Source: Leptobrachium leishanense (taxonomy: Eukaryota > Chordata > Amphibia > Anura > Megophryidae). From it: a DNA stretch of 64,000 nt. A model generated the notes under the pieces. The model was not told where the DNA came from, did not search any database, and saw only the letters and a program-made list of their open reading frames with translations. Positions 23,886 to 34,927 of the stretch are shown one piece after another. The stretch's first letter is position 1; every line of letters starts with the position of its first letter. The DNA is taken from NCBI GenBank assembly GCA_009667805.1, contig CM019066.1, positions 325,806,690 through 325,870,689 on the forward strand. Direction: 5' to 3'. The position numbers and the translations under genes were made by a program.

Positions 23886-24800
23886 CAGGGTTATTCAAAG
23901 AGAATCTAAAAGTCACCGCACGTTCGGTGACTTTTCGTTCTCTTCAATTAGGCTTCATTCGGTGATCCCATTTCGGCGACCCTGCAAGCACCACAGGGTC
24001 GTTGTAGTGCAGGGAAAAGAAGCCGAAAACCTGCCGAAGACTCACCGCAAAACTCAGGCGAATGCACACCGAAACCCGCAAAAACATCTGGATTAACCCC
24101 GCCGAAGACACCGGAGAAACCCGAGCAGGAGTGGATCAGAGCGCAGAGCAGTCGCCAGAAAAACCCGACACCGCAGACAAATGGAGTGAGAAAAAAAAAA
24201 AAGTACGCTTGAATGTTTGAAAAGTGAAACTCTGTTTGCAAAGAAACTACTGAGTGAAAATGTCTGAAATTTACATATAAGATCCAATGAATGATAATAA
24301 AAAGGGCTGTTACAGAAAAAAGAAAAAATGTTTTAAAAAAATATAAAAATAAAAATCGGGAAACAAATTTTTGCAAAAAAAATCCCCAAAAATGCTTAAA
24401 GGATCCTAAAAAAATCTATATATAAAGAGACTTTTTACTGCAGAATATAATAATAAATGGTTTATTAGATATTGCATTAAAACAGGAATATTTTTAACAT
24501 TGAAGCCTATGGGATTCAACTGAATAAACCTGTCAAATGAAGCAACCGAATGGCAGGGCATTTCGGCAACTTTTCACTGCTGGTTTTTGTTCTCTGAATA
24601 GACGAAGCATTGCTTCTCTATGGGGATTTCACTGTCCTCGAACAGGCAACGAACAGGCACCGTATGTGCAGGCAATTCGCCAACATTTGGCGAACTGCCT
24701 GCTCTCTGGATAGCCGAATGGCCAGGAAAGGTAACCGAATGCTGATTTTCAGCGTTCGGTTACCTTTCGCCAGCAATTCAGAGCTCTTTGAATAATCCTG
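23886..24800 (+). mobile_element. ATA-flanked inverted-repeat transposon, copy 2
   Basis: CAGGGTTATTCAAAGAG follows ATA (23883-23885). The right end TCTTTGAATAATCCTG is followed by ATA (24801-24803). Subterminal inverted modules AAAGTCACCGCACGTTCGG and CGTTCGGTTACCTTTCG are palindromic themselves. The middle carries CGAAACCCGCAAAA-type GC-rich repeats and an AT-rich block. No transposase. Same family as 4842-5790, opposite orientation. Confidence 0.8.
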
Positions 24801-24884
24801 ATAGTGTGGATTATTTGTGTTATTTTAAGGTTTACACACCTCATAAATTAATTAATTAAGTATATGACTGTAAATTATATAATA

Positions 24885-25366
24885 CTAGATATAAAGCCTG
24901 CCTGGAGGGCAGTCTATTTTTGTATGTGGGTCCCTTTTTTTTCAATTTATGCCTCGCGTACGCATTATGGCGGATTTTCCGTTATTTTAAAAAAGTGCCT
25001 CGCTCGCGCTGCCCAGCAAGATGCAGGATACGCATGCAGCCTATAAAAGGCTGCTGTATGCGCATGCTGGTCTACTGGATGCGCGCGCAGCCGCTACCTT
25101 GCCGCTGCGAGCGCATCCGGCTGTACAGGATGCGCGCGCAGCCGATACACGTCTGCTGCGTGCACATCCTGTCTCCTGGATGCGCGCGCAGCCTCTACCC
25201 CTCCGCTGTGTGCGCATACAGTTCTCCTGGATGCGCGCGCAGCCGACGGGTAGAGGCTGCGCGTGCATCCTTTGTCCAAAGCTGCACATCCGGTTTCTGT
25301 TGGCTGCGTGCGCAGCCAACAGAAACCGGATGCGCGGCGATGGACAAAGGATTTTATTATTTAGGA
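24885..25366 (-). mobile_element. Short Helitron, second type
   Basis: Minus strand: the 5' end is TCCTAAATAATAAAATCC after an A (25367). The 3' end is the hairpin CTGCCCTCCAGGCAG, nine bases, then CTAG before a T (24884). The 482-bp interior is GC-rich with 60-bp units containing GGATGCGCGCGCAGCC and a long terminal hairpin (25269-25350). No coding sequence. It is unrelated in sequence to the other two Helitrons, so it is a separate family. Confidence 0.75.
25269..25350. repeat. Long hairpin at Helitron 5' side
   Basis: The arms pair CCTTTGTCCA with TGGACAAAGG and CATCCGGTTTCTGTTGGCTG with its complement around a GCG-rich centre. About 80 bases form one near-perfect fold-back with a 9-base internal mismatch. 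Confidence 0.85.
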
Positions 25367-25369
25367 TGA

Positions 25370-26163
25370 GGTTTATTTAATTCCTGGTGCAAATTCAAAC
25401 CATGCAAATTAGTAACAAACTTGATTAAACATTTTATTTTCAATTTAAATCTGAGGATCGATCCTTACAGGGGCAATTATATAGCGAATATTTTTTTTGC
25501 ATTTATGTAACAACTGTATTGTAAATACAAATAAAATCCAAACACAAAGGGGTAAATCAAATCCTTATTATCTGTACTTATTTGGTTGTAGACATAAAAT
25601 TAATATTCTGAGCTGAATGGGAAAAATATTATTTGGAAACTAAGCAACTAGCAACTAATAAATGTTTAGTATCACTGTGTACTTTCTAATAGGGAAAGTA
25701 ATAGGAGCACAGAGATTGCAAATGGTTTATACATATGGGGTCTGTTATGGAACATTTTATACTTGCAGTCTGAACTTTAAACCACAGACAACTATAAAAG
25801 TGCTGCTTCCCTGATTGATAACCACTGAGACAAAGCCAGCGGGACAAACCCAGATGAGAAAGAAAATATATTCAAATTAAGGAAAAAATCCAAAAACCGA
25901 AGTTCATTTGAGGCAGAGAAGATGCGTTAATGTCAATGCCTTGGTGCGGATCAATTCCAGGTCTAGCTGGATCTGGTACAAACAATATGTGAATCCAATC
26001 CTAAATAAGCATGACAGGTAGCTTCTATACAGATCATCCTTAACCATTGCGTATAAAACCTTAGCCCAGCTACAGAACTGGGGGAGGAGGTTCAAGGATT
26101 CAAACCCTCATGCATAGCACTGAGATCAATAGGTAATTTTCCTTTGTCTAGCACCGGTTTACC
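25370..26163. other. Unassigned
   Basis: No gene, RNA or element end found. Confidence 0.4.
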
Positions 26164-26336
26164 CAAATCTGCTGTCCTCAAGTACCCCTAACAGGCCAGG
26201 TTTTCCAGATTTCTGAAGCACAGCACAGGTGATATGATTTGCTGCTCAGTGATTACGTGATTACAGGATTCAGTCTGCATTTCCCCAAGGTCAGGTGATC
26301 CTTAAAATCTGACCTGGAACAATTTTGCAAAACACT
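26164..26336. mobile_element. Short hAT-like MITE
   Basis: It contains TCCTCAAGTACCCCTAACAG and CCAGGTTTT on the left and the rough complement AAAATCTGACCTGG on the right, the pattern of common amphibian hAT MITEs. Ends are worn and no target duplication is evident. Confidence 0.45.
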
Positions 26337-26647
26337 GGGCACCATATTACAGCCACTCTGACAGAGACTATAAGAGTTATCTACTAACTGCTGCTGTTTA
26401 GCATTTGCAACAATGCTAAACAATGGCAATTAGTGAATAACCCTCCAAAAGGTGCTAAAATACCATGCCTTGAGTCTGAAAAGGGATCTTCGTAAGAAGG
26501 TGGGAGTTACCAGATGCAAACAACTTCCCTTTTAGACCACTAAGAGAACTACGCATAAAAAAGATAAAACACTTAACCCCTTTAACGTTTGTCCACATTT
26601 ACATATCAAAAGCTGAATTATAAACTCAGATTATCAAAAGATGCGAT

Positions 26648-27844
26648 CAGTGGTGGCTCCCTAATTAGGCCAATTAGGTGGCCGCCTAAGGCTTCGTACT
26701 TATGGGAGAATTTACGGCCAACTAACTAGCCTGCCACAGCTGTTAGCCCACCTGGCAAGGCTGCCTGGAGAACAGAGGCCGTGTTCCCTAGGTTGCACCC
26801 TAGGCACGGTGGTGACTCCAAGATGGCAGCCGGCTATTCGGTGCACCCTATGGCATAATCAGAGGGAGCCGGCCCCAGCTGATTATGTCACAGGGTGCAC
26901 TGCGTGATGTCTGCCGCCCTATGCCCTGGCGGCAGACGTCATCCGGTGCACCCTGTGACATAATCAGCGGGGGTGGTCCAGCTGGCCGGCTCCCTCCGAT
27001 GTCATAGGGTGCGCCAGATGGCTGGCCGCCATCTTGGAGTCCCTCGGGCCTAAACTCCCAGCGGTCAGACAGGCTGCGGCCTGCACTCTGAGAGGGAGAA
27101 GATGGAGCCGATCAGGGGCCCACCTGTCAGGTAAGATGATTCCTGGTTCAGCTGCCCTCTTCCCCCCAGAAAAAAGTGGTTTGAATCACGTCTCCCAAAA
27201 GACTTACGTTATTTACCCCCCCCCCTGAAATAATAGAAAAATATTTAATTTGCCTTCCCCAAAAAACTATTTACATTATATACCCTTTGGGGGAAAAAAA
27301 TTATTTGCCCTCCGCTCCACCCCGTATAAAAATAAATAAATGTACACTTAATTCAGTGTAGGTGTGTGGTGGATTAATTCAGTGTGTGAGGGGTTAAGTC
27401 AGTGTGTGAGGGGTTTAATTCATTGTGTGTGGTTGTCAGGGTTTTAATTATATGTAACAATTTATTATATTATTTTTTTAATTAAATTTAATTATAATTT
27501 TTAATTATATTTAACAATTTATTATATTATTTTTTTAAAAAAAATAATAATTCATAAAATGTATTATTATTAAAATAAATACTTTTCTAGTTTATTTTGT
27601 GATAATCTTATTATAATATTTATTTTTATTATTTTAATAATTTGTGAGTTTTATTGCTGTGGCGGTCTGTGATATGCTTATACACGGTGTACATTACTGT
27701 GACTTTTATTGTTGTGGAGCACTATGATACAATCATACACACATGCTGCCCTCTAAAACATCTGGGAATAGCATGGTCTCTGGCCCTGTGGGGCCGCATA
27801 ACTGAGTTTCGCCTAAGGTCTCACCAAATCTGGAGCCGCCTCTG
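26648..27844. mobile_element. hAT-type element with long internal palindrome
   Basis: Termini CAGTGGTGGCTCC and GGAGCCGCCTCTG. Flanks GATGCGAT and TATGCCAC share five of eight bases, an aged 8-bp duplication. The interior has a long GC-rich palindrome (26814-27041), GTGTG-rich and very AT-rich blocks, and a TTATTGCTGTGG segment also seen in the hAT fragment at 32877. No transposase. Confidence 0.7.
26814..27041. repeat. Imperfect palindrome, arms about 105 bp
   Basis: The left arm starts GACTCCAAGATGGC; the right arm ends GCCATCTTGGAGTC. Inner blocks GTGCACCCT, GACATAATCAGC, GCCGGCTCCCTC and GGCGGCAGAC pair in order across a short GCCCTATGCCCT centre. Transcribed, it would form a stem of about 100 bp. 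Confidence 0.9.
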
Positions 27845-27852
27845 TATGCCAC

Positions 27853-28639
27853 GGTGTCATATTTCCATTGATTAATAATCTTATAAATATAAAGTGTAAC
27901 TTTTACATTTGAAACTGGTTTTAGTTACTTTTATTATACATTTTAAAGGATTATAAATTCCAAAAGAAATAAAAAGCACAAATCCTGATTTTCTTCTTAT
28001 TTTTAGTGGATATACCATGATAGGATAAAGTGACCTTCTGTGTTTTTGATCTTCGGTTTTCCTATAACATTATTTTTGGATAATACTTTATTAATGTAAA
28101 ATATTAATGCTATAAAAGAAAAGCTTTCATGTCAGTTTTAAGATGAAATTTTACATGTGGCATTTTCTTTTAATTCTTGTCATATGGTCTTTTAATGCCT
28201 TGTAAATTAAGCACCTAAATTAGTTATTGATTTTTTTATATATGGGTCTTTAGCTCCTCTTAGAATTTTGTGGTAATTGATACTTTCTGTGATTATAGCT
28301 TTATGATTGCATTTGGTTTTACCTATCCCATCAAGCTTGTACCTTATATCTAGAAAAATGAGCTGTCCTTTGAAGATATGATTAAATAATAAAGGGACCG
28401 TTACCTTAAACTGTCAGAAAAGAAAATAGAACCAAGGTCAGAAAATAAATTTCAAATTTGGAATCAACACTATTTCTAAGTCCTGTTTCACATATTTAAT
28501 TAGGACACCCAGTGACGTAATAGAACCTGGAATATGTGGGTGATTGGGGTGATACTAGGGAAAGGCTAAGGCTTGTTACAATCTGATATGCTGGAAAAAA
28601 CAACCTATTGCAATAAGAGTGATATACAGTATCACTTTT
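27853..28639. other. AT-rich, nothing recognised
   Basis: No gene or element found. Confidence 0.4.
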
Positions 28640-29350
28640 TTTAGCAGACGCTTTGCAAAGATTTCAACCAGGAAAAAAAGTATTTGTGTGGACAGCTGCG
28701 GATGTTGGCAAAACGATCTGGCTTACAATCCCTGCTCTACTTCATCCCATTGGTGCTTAGTGTGGTTGAGGTCAGGGGGGCTCAGTGCAGGTTTGTCCAC
28801 ATTAAAGCTGTCAAACCCTATCTACATAGACCTCACGTGCATAGTTATGAAGCAAAAGGAAACAGCTCTCCCCAAACTATTGCCACGAATTTGAAACCTC
28901 ACAATTGTCTGAAAATTTCTCAGAATCCTGTAGAATTCAGATAGTCCTTTACGGAAACTAAGGGGTTGAGTCCAACCCTTGAAAAACAGCCCCTGACCAT
29001 CAACCCTCTTCCATCAAACTTCAATGTGCTACCATGTTCCCCAAGATCTGCCACACTTAGATCCCTCCATCAGACTGCCATATACAGGTCTATTCACTAA
29101 AAGGTGAAAGTCAGGAGAATTGACAGGAGAAGAGAACAATTTAGACCAAATAGCCGAGTTGGAAAGTGAGATAAATGGGAGAATTTTTCTGGTTTGGCTA
29201 TTTTGCCCTCGGATTTTCACTTCTCCTGCAAATTCTCTTGAGTTTCACCTTTAGTGAATAGACCTGATAGTCACACATGCATTATTGCTCCAAACAACAT
29301 GTTTCTGTTGCTCCAGAGTCAGTAGCAGTGCATCTTACACCATTCCATTG
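28640..29350 (-). pseudogene. Tc1-like transposase, fossil split by a MITE
   Basis: Read on the minus strand, the sequence follows a widespread vertebrate Tc1-type transposase gene. Clear landmarks are the DDE region remnant PPDLNHTKHQWDE (family form [13 protein letters not shown]) from GGGGGGCTCAG near 28780 and the upstream block written CCTGAAAAACAGCC-like on the plus strand near 28978. The gene is interrupted at 29084 by the 182-bp MITE (29085-29266) and resumes at 29270, where plus-strand CAGAGTCAGTAGCAG continues the alignment. Stops and indels are numerous and the terminal inverted repeats are gone. The encoded protein would have been a cut-and-paste DDE transposase. Identification rests on remembered family consensus, so edges are approximate. 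Confidence 0.65.
29085..29266. mobile_element. 182-bp ATA-flanked MITE
   Basis: CAGGTCTATTCACTAAA on the left and TTTAGTGAATAGACCTG on the right are perfect complements. ATA flanks both sides (29082-29084, 29267-29269). The terminus shares CAGG--TATTCA with the 23886 family, suggesting related enzymes. Inserted in the Tc1 fossil. Confidence 0.9.
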
Positions 29351-29356
29351 GACGTT

Positions 29357-29521
29357 TTTTATTATTACTATTAGCATCATTATTGATATAGTGCCAACAG
29401 TTCACGCAGCGCTTTACGGTAAGGATTAGGGGACTAAACGAAGAAATGATAAACAACGTTATAAAGAAACTAGAGACAAGAGGTATAGAGGGCCCTGCTC
29501 AGAAGAGCTTACAGACTAGAG
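29357..29521 (-). mobile_element. L2 LINE 3' tail, minus strand
   Basis: In complement it reads TCTGTAAGCTCTTCTGAGCA, GGGCCCTCT and, later, AAAGCGCTGCG, ending in a degenerate ATAATAATG tail, the 3' UTR pattern of L2. The target for the hAT MITE at 29522 lies at its upstream edge. Confidence 0.7.
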
Positions 29522-29657
29522 CAGGGGTGCTCAACTTTAGTCCTCCAGAGGTTTTAGAACTGCATTGCCCACTGTACTCAGTCACTCATTAGGTTGACAG
29601 GGCCTTGTGGGAGATGTAGTTCCAAGACACCTGGAGGGCCGAGTTTAGGAACCCCTG
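29522..29657. mobile_element. 136-bp hAT MITE
   Basis: CAGGGGTGCTCAACTTTAG with TCCTCCAG on the left; CTGGAGGGCCGAGTTTAGG and AACCCCTG on the right. Flanks GACTAGAG and GTCTACAG match at six of eight positions, an aged 8-bp duplication. Confidence 0.8.
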
Positions 29658-29980
29658 GTCTACAGGAATTAGGATGGAAAAGAACAAGAGGGATTACCAG
29701 AAACTATTTTATTAGTTGTAAGGATTTCTTATTCTTAAGATTGTATCAGATATGGGGATGCGGGGAAACAAGCCATGAAACCTATAATGATGTACAGTAG
29801 GCAGGGTAGGTGGGAGAAAGTTTATTCAGGAATGTGATACATTAATTGTAAAACAAAATGGGTTTTGAGGTTGTGTCGTTCTATTCCTACCTCTCATTTA
29901 TATCTCTATCTAGGATCTCAAACAACTTTATCCATGTATGTTTTCACCACCAATGTTTCTCCATCCCTTCCATCATAGTA

Positions 29981-30178
29981 CCGGCCTCGTGGAGTAGAGG
30001 CAACATCACTGCTCTGCGTGGAGAGAGAGCCTGTGGAGTCATGGGTTCAATCCCAGCAAGAGCACCTCTCCAGTAAGTGTCCTTGGGCAAGACACCCAAC
30101 GGTACATACTCGCCACCCAAGACATACTTGAAAAAGAGAGAAATCTCAATGTATCCTTCCTGGTAAAATCCTTTCTCA
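29981..30178 (+). mobile_element. tRNA-derived SINE, copy 2
   Basis: A box near 29988 (GTGGAGTAGAGGC) and B box GGGTTCAATCCC at 30043-30054. The body has CACTTAC-complement CCAGTAAGTGTCCTTGG, TACTCGCCACCC and the 3' TTCCTGGTAAAATCC. Same family as 9190-9378 and 34928-35018; this is the most complete copy. Confidence 0.87.
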
Positions 30179-31394
30179 AAAAATTACGAAAAAATCATTT
30201 TGCAATTGCGGACTATAACTGTTGCAATATTTCTGCATGATCCTATGCTAAAATGGCTTTGGTGTGGGTTCTGTCCATAGTCAGGAAAGCACAGGCATGA
30301 CATTATATAATATTCATGTTCCTGTGCCCTCTGCATAAAGTAAATCAATCAATAAGTGTATCTACTTGTCAGATATTTATGCACAGCCTACACTTTTACC
30401 ATTCTTGGCTGTCTTGCAGCAGTAGTGAGACATTTCGGACCAGGTTGTCTTTTGCCATTCCACTCAAAGCAGGAACTTCCTTTGCTGGGGTTACAATGTG
30501 AACCCCCTACCTCAAGCACCTGAAGGATACGTATCTCTTCTTGCAGGAAGCATGCTACAGGATATAGTCTGACATACTGTATTAAATATATTGTATGCTG
30601 TCTATTGAGCACACAGTTGCTTCGGGTCTTCAAAGCTTTATTTAATAATCTTCATCTCATTTTTCTTTTTTAAGAAATAACACATATAATATAAGGCATT
30701 ATTGGGTTTGGCCTTAGAATTGCTTTGAATAAATTCATGTTGATGTTATAAAGAAGAAAATGAACTTCTCTTCCTGATTAGTTAGTACACATAAAAAAAC
30801 TGGATAGACTTCTTATTATAATTGGCTTGTAAATTTACTTACATTTAATGATACTATCTCAGGTTGCATCTGACTGTCTCGGAAATGACAGATGAAATAT
30901 GGTGTAATTACATAGCAGTAGGAGACAGTACACCACTGAAGGTAGAGAGGCTGATTTAGATGCAAGATAGCATGACTAAGGAAGGAAAACTAATTAGGAG
31001 TTATGAAAATACAGCAAATAATATTAAGTAAGAGGTATTATGGTTTGAATGCAAGAAAACAAATAGTATTTTAACAGTGATTTCATATTGGGTATGATTA
31101 TTGGCATGTAGAGGGCCAGATTTTAGCCTGAAAGGGCTAATCATGCTGTTTTTTTTTATTATTATTATTTTTCATCTAATTTAACAAAATCAGAGATTCC
31201 GTTGAAGTGAAACTCTTTGCTGCTTCAATGGTCAGAGTTCTAAAGACTTTTGAAGACATAAAACTCATCCAAGGCATTGGCGGCAAAGACATGTAGCTAA
31301 ACAGAGATATTAGATTGTTTAGGGAGCATGGTCCTAAACAATCTAAAATGAGTAGGGTAGAGAAGGGGGGGTTACTTGGAGATGGGGTAAAATA
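30179..31394. other. Unassigned
   Basis: No gene, RNA or element end found on either strand. Confidence 0.4.
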
Positions 31395-31396
31395 TA

Positions 31397-32588
31397 CACT
31401 GAGTGGCCAGATTATTATGACCACCCCATCAGTACTTCGTTGGGCCACCTTTTGCCTTCAATACTGCTGCAATTCATCTTGGCATTGACTGCACAAGATG
31501 TTGAAAGGTGATGCGAGGAATCTGACACCATGCCTGATGAATAGCACGTCCAGTTCTGTGAGATTTGATGGTTGTGGAACCAGCTGCCTGATGGCTCGTT
31601 CAACTTTGTCCCACAAATTCTCGGTTGGATTGAGATCTGGTGATTGTGGGGGCCACCTAAGCAAGGTAAAGTCTCCCTCATGTTCTTGAAACCATTCCTG
31701 CACAATACGAGCACTGTGGCATGAGGGCGTTTTGTCTTGTTGGAAGAAGCCATCTCCATTGGGATACGCCATCAACATGATAGGATCAACTTGATCAGCA
31801 ACGATGCATTGGTATGTTGTGCTATTCAGACGTTGTTCCACACAAATTTAAGGGCCCCAAACCATAACACTGCCCCCACCAGCTTGAAGGGTTATACTCA
31901 TGCATGTGGGGTGCATGCTTTCATGCTGTTTTCGCCAAATTCTCACTCTGCCATCTGCATGATGCAACTGGAAATGTGATTCATCGGACCACATGACTTT
32001 TTTCCAATGCTCGACTGTCCAATCCTGTTCCTGTGCAAATTGGAGACGTTTTATCTTGTTAACTGCAGACAGCAAAGGTGTTCGAACAGGCCTTGGCTTC
32101 CATATCCCATACGATGCAGTGTACGGTGAACAGTGCATTCAGAGATCATTTGAGAGGATCCCTGATTAAGATCTGCAGTAATTTGATGTACTGTTGCCCT
32201 TCTGTTGTCTTGTACCAGTCTTGCCACTCTCCGTTCTGCCCTTACATTGACTAGCCACTGACGGCCACAATTTGCACGTTCAGTCCCAGATTTTCGGCTG
32301 ACAGTCCAGTCTTTAAAAACACTTTAACAACAGCTGCTTTTGAACATTTAACAAATTCTGTTTTGCTGATACCCGCTCCATGGCTCAGAGCGCCAACAAT
32401 CATCCCACGTTCAAAGGCTGTTAAATAGCGTTGTTTACCACATCTTCAGAAAAAAATAACTTCTACTGTCGTGGTAAATAACCTGCTTCTCTATTTATAA
32501 TGGTCTGGCCACTAGCAACTTCAGCGCAAAATTGTAGCTAATTTGTCTAAAAAAAGTCAGGTGGTCATAATAATCTGGCCACTCAGTG
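31397..32588 (-). mobile_element. Tc1-like transposon, 1.19 kb, both ends present
   Basis: Termini CACTGAGTGGCCAGATTATT (left) and the complement AATAATCTGGCCACTCAGTG (right), with TA on each side (31395-31396, 32589-32590). A degraded transposase gene fills the interior on the minus strand. The ends still match over about 29 bp, so they could be recognised by an enzyme of the family even though its own gene is dead. Confidence 0.92.
31458..32440 (-). pseudogene. Tc1-like transposase (spacing DD37E), broken
   Basis: N-terminal helix-turn-helix traces (RGMIVGALSHGAGISKTE near 32400), then ARLVQDNRRATVHQITADLN near 32200, then the catalytic part. VMWSDESHF carries the first aspartate, FFQQDKTP the second and QSPDLNPTENLW the glutamate. 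Between the second D and the E I count 37 residues, against 34 in classic Tc1. Breaks: frame changes near 32100 and 32300, and an in-frame TAA at about 31853-31855 just after GGGSVMVWGP. The intact enzyme would cut the element out at its inverted repeats and insert it at TA. As it stands this copy is inactive. Confidence 0.85.
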
Positions 32589-32876
32589 TATAGTTTAGCA
32601 TTCTGGAGACAGATAGAATGCTTCACTAAATAGGTAAGATTTAGGGGAAATTTAAATCTAGGAAAATTAGATGACAATCTGAAACATTGTAGGTGATGTC
32701 CAGGAAAAGTCCTGATGAGGTGAATGGGAGGAGATGTCAGGGACAGAAAACGTAGGTCAGAGGCAGACAGCAGTTGCCGGCTGGCGATGAAGTGAGGGGG
32801 GATATATGCAGCCAGTGTGACAGACAGCAAGATAAAAAGGGAACTGAGGAAGGCCACATAGTGGGGACATTCTGGC

Positions 32877-33600
32877 CAGTGGCGTCACTAGGGTTGGTGT
32901 CACCTGATGCAGTAACTCATTGTGTCACCCCCCAGTTTTACAGTTTGTTTTTTTAACTACTCGTACTCATTAATCAGAACTCCCATATAACACTGAATGA
33001 TCATACACAGCGCACATTACTGTGAGGTTTATTGCTGTGGAGCTCTGCGATACAGTAATGTGCCGTGTGTATGAGTGTATCACAGAGCTGCACAGCAACA
33101 AATCTCACAGTAATGTTTGCTGAGTATGAGTATTCCCGGTGTGAGGCTGCCTCAGAATCATAGGAGTCCTATCACTCTCAGACAGCCTATACATGCCAAG
33201 ATCAGTGAGCTCTCAGCATGTACAGTCTGCCTCAGAGTGTCTGGCCCCCCACACACACAGTGGCACAGTGGTTGAGGTGTAGAAGGGTGACAGTGCCTGG
33301 TAGTGGCATGGTGACTGTGGGTGGTGCAGTAGTAGTGGTGTAGAAGAGACATTAACCTTGTGGCGTAGTAAAGGCAATGACTGGGTAGTGTAGTCCACAC
33401 ACACACATGGCTGACTGGCTGTCCCGCTCCAAGAGAGTCCAGGCGGGGTGAGGTGAGGGGGTCCCCCGTAGTGCCACGGCTCGCCTCGTTTTGCTCCTTC
33501 CCAAATCCCACGTGACTGACTGACGTCGGCACCTACCACGCGAAGCGTGGAGTCAGCATGAGGCAGGAGCTTAGCGGGAGCCAGGAACACTGCTGACTGG
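32877..33600 (+). mobile_element. hAT-type element, left end only
   Basis: CAGTGGCGTCACTAGGG starts the element, close to the CAGTGGCG termini at 58820 and 60847. Inside (33000-33130) is an imperfect inverted repeat with TTATTGCTGTGGAGCTCTG, also present in the 26648 element. No matching right end was found; the downstream part may have been replaced by the Tc1 fragment at 33632. Confidence 0.5.
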
Positions 33601-33631
33601 CGAAGCCGATAGGAACATCTTGCGCATGGGT

Positions 33632-33865
33632 CAACCAGTTATTAAGTCCAAAGGTTCACATACTTTTTCCACCCTGCACTGTGAATGTTTACATGTTCTG
33701 TTCAATAAAAACATGAAAACATATAATGTTTGTGTTGTATTATTTTAAGCAGACTGTGTTTTTCAAATTGTTGTGACTTAGATGAAGATCAGAGCACATT
33801 TTATGACCAATTCATGCAAAACTCCACGTAATCCCAAAGGGTTCACATACTTTTTCTTGCCACTG
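33632..33865 (-). mobile_element. Tc1-like transposon end fragment
   Basis: The right edge GTTCACATACTTTTTCTTGC and CACTG, then TA, is in complement a known Tc1-type terminus (CAGTGGCAAGAAAAAGTATG). A second GGTTCACATACTTTTTCC near 33654 and the intervening AAAACATGAAAACATATAAT belong to the subterminal region. The transposase part is missing. Confidence 0.65.
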
Positions 33866-33871
33866 TATCAA

Positions 33872-33946
33872 CCCCTTGTACACTGATCTTGTAAAGCGCT
33901 GCGGAATTTGTGGGCCTATTTAAATAAATGATAATAATAATACTCC
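33872..33946 (+). mobile_element. L2 LINE 3' tail
   Basis: TTGTAAAGCGCTGCGGAATT and TGTGGGCC, then TAAATAAATGATAATAATAA. Only the extreme 3' end is kept. Confidence 0.7.
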
Positions 33947-34927
33947 CATGTGACTAAAAAGTGATCCCTTGCCATTGGATATCTGGGTCTACCCTGAATT
34001 CTGGGAACTTATAGAAAGAGTTGAGATGTCAGGGAAATTGAAGATGCCCTAGTCTCCATGGACCTGGAGAGTCAAAACCAAATGGATACTTATTTTCATT
34101 GGGATAGTTTCCTTTCCTCATGTAGGGCCCAGGAGATCCTGGGAGAGGTTGGAGGAAGGGATCACTACATTGACGCTGGTGATACAAGTCTCCAGTGATA
34201 AATACAAGAAAGGCAAGATGTGCACCACTATGTAAAAAATAACTTTTATTTATTTAAGTCATCATAAAGCAAAGAAAATTATAATAACAATATGGAAACA
34301 GAGAGGACCAAGCTCAATAGTCAAATATACTATATTCCTCTGTCTAGGTATACAAATCCATAAATAATTCAAACAGAGATCAAAAGTAACCTAATTACGT
34401 CGTAGAAAGTACAAATATATACATATATATACACACACACTCAAAGAGTCCACAAAGGCTGTAATCAACTACATATACACAAACCCAAAGCACTGTACCA
34501 AACGGATATGAAATATTCACCATATAGCATAAAAAAAGCACTGGCCCTCAAAAGCATTCACAAAAGTTAGAACCTGAAACCAAAAGAAAATACCAAAGTT
34601 ATAAGAAAAGTAGGGAGCTCCTTGACAAGCAGAAATATACAGGGACCAGATACCTCAGTGTTTCATCATATTGCCTTTGTCAAGGGTAACAAGTAACATA
34701 TCAACCTGCACATATTTATGGTGCCAGTTCCCACTAATGAGAAACACCGGTTGAACCATTTCCTCCTCATGTCCGGACACTAGCAGCCATTATTGATGAC
34801 ATCAGCAGACCCCCACCGGTGAACGGTGTCAGCGTCCGTTGGCATCCGAATGGGTCTACGTGCATAATCTGTTGGATTATCTTGTCACCACTAAATACAA
34901 CTACTGTAACACTTCAATGTTCTTGAA
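33947..34927. other. Unassigned, possible old repeat at 34.2-34.9 kb
   Basis: No gene. The minus-strand string CTTGACAAAGGCAATATGAT followed by GAAACACTGAGG near 34660 resembles the core of the motif described at 54082 but lacks hammerhead bases. A TA/CA microsatellite lies at 34414-34440. Confidence 0.35.

Noticed and set aside
24920..25380. Frames of 119-149 codons in GC-rich sequence
   Set aside because: They arise from the GCGCGC minisatellite inside the short Helitron.
29981..30060. tRNA gene
   Set aside because: A and B boxes are present but the molecule does not close into a cloverleaf with acceptor stem, and the sequence continues as a SINE body.
33158..33590. Two overlapping minus-strand frames of about 125 codons
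   Set aside because: They fall in a hAT-type non-coding element and share no known domain.
34640..34690. Second hammerhead ribozyme on the minus strand
   Set aside because: GAAAC is present, but the CUGANGA core is not (reads TTGACAA) and no stem pairs properly.
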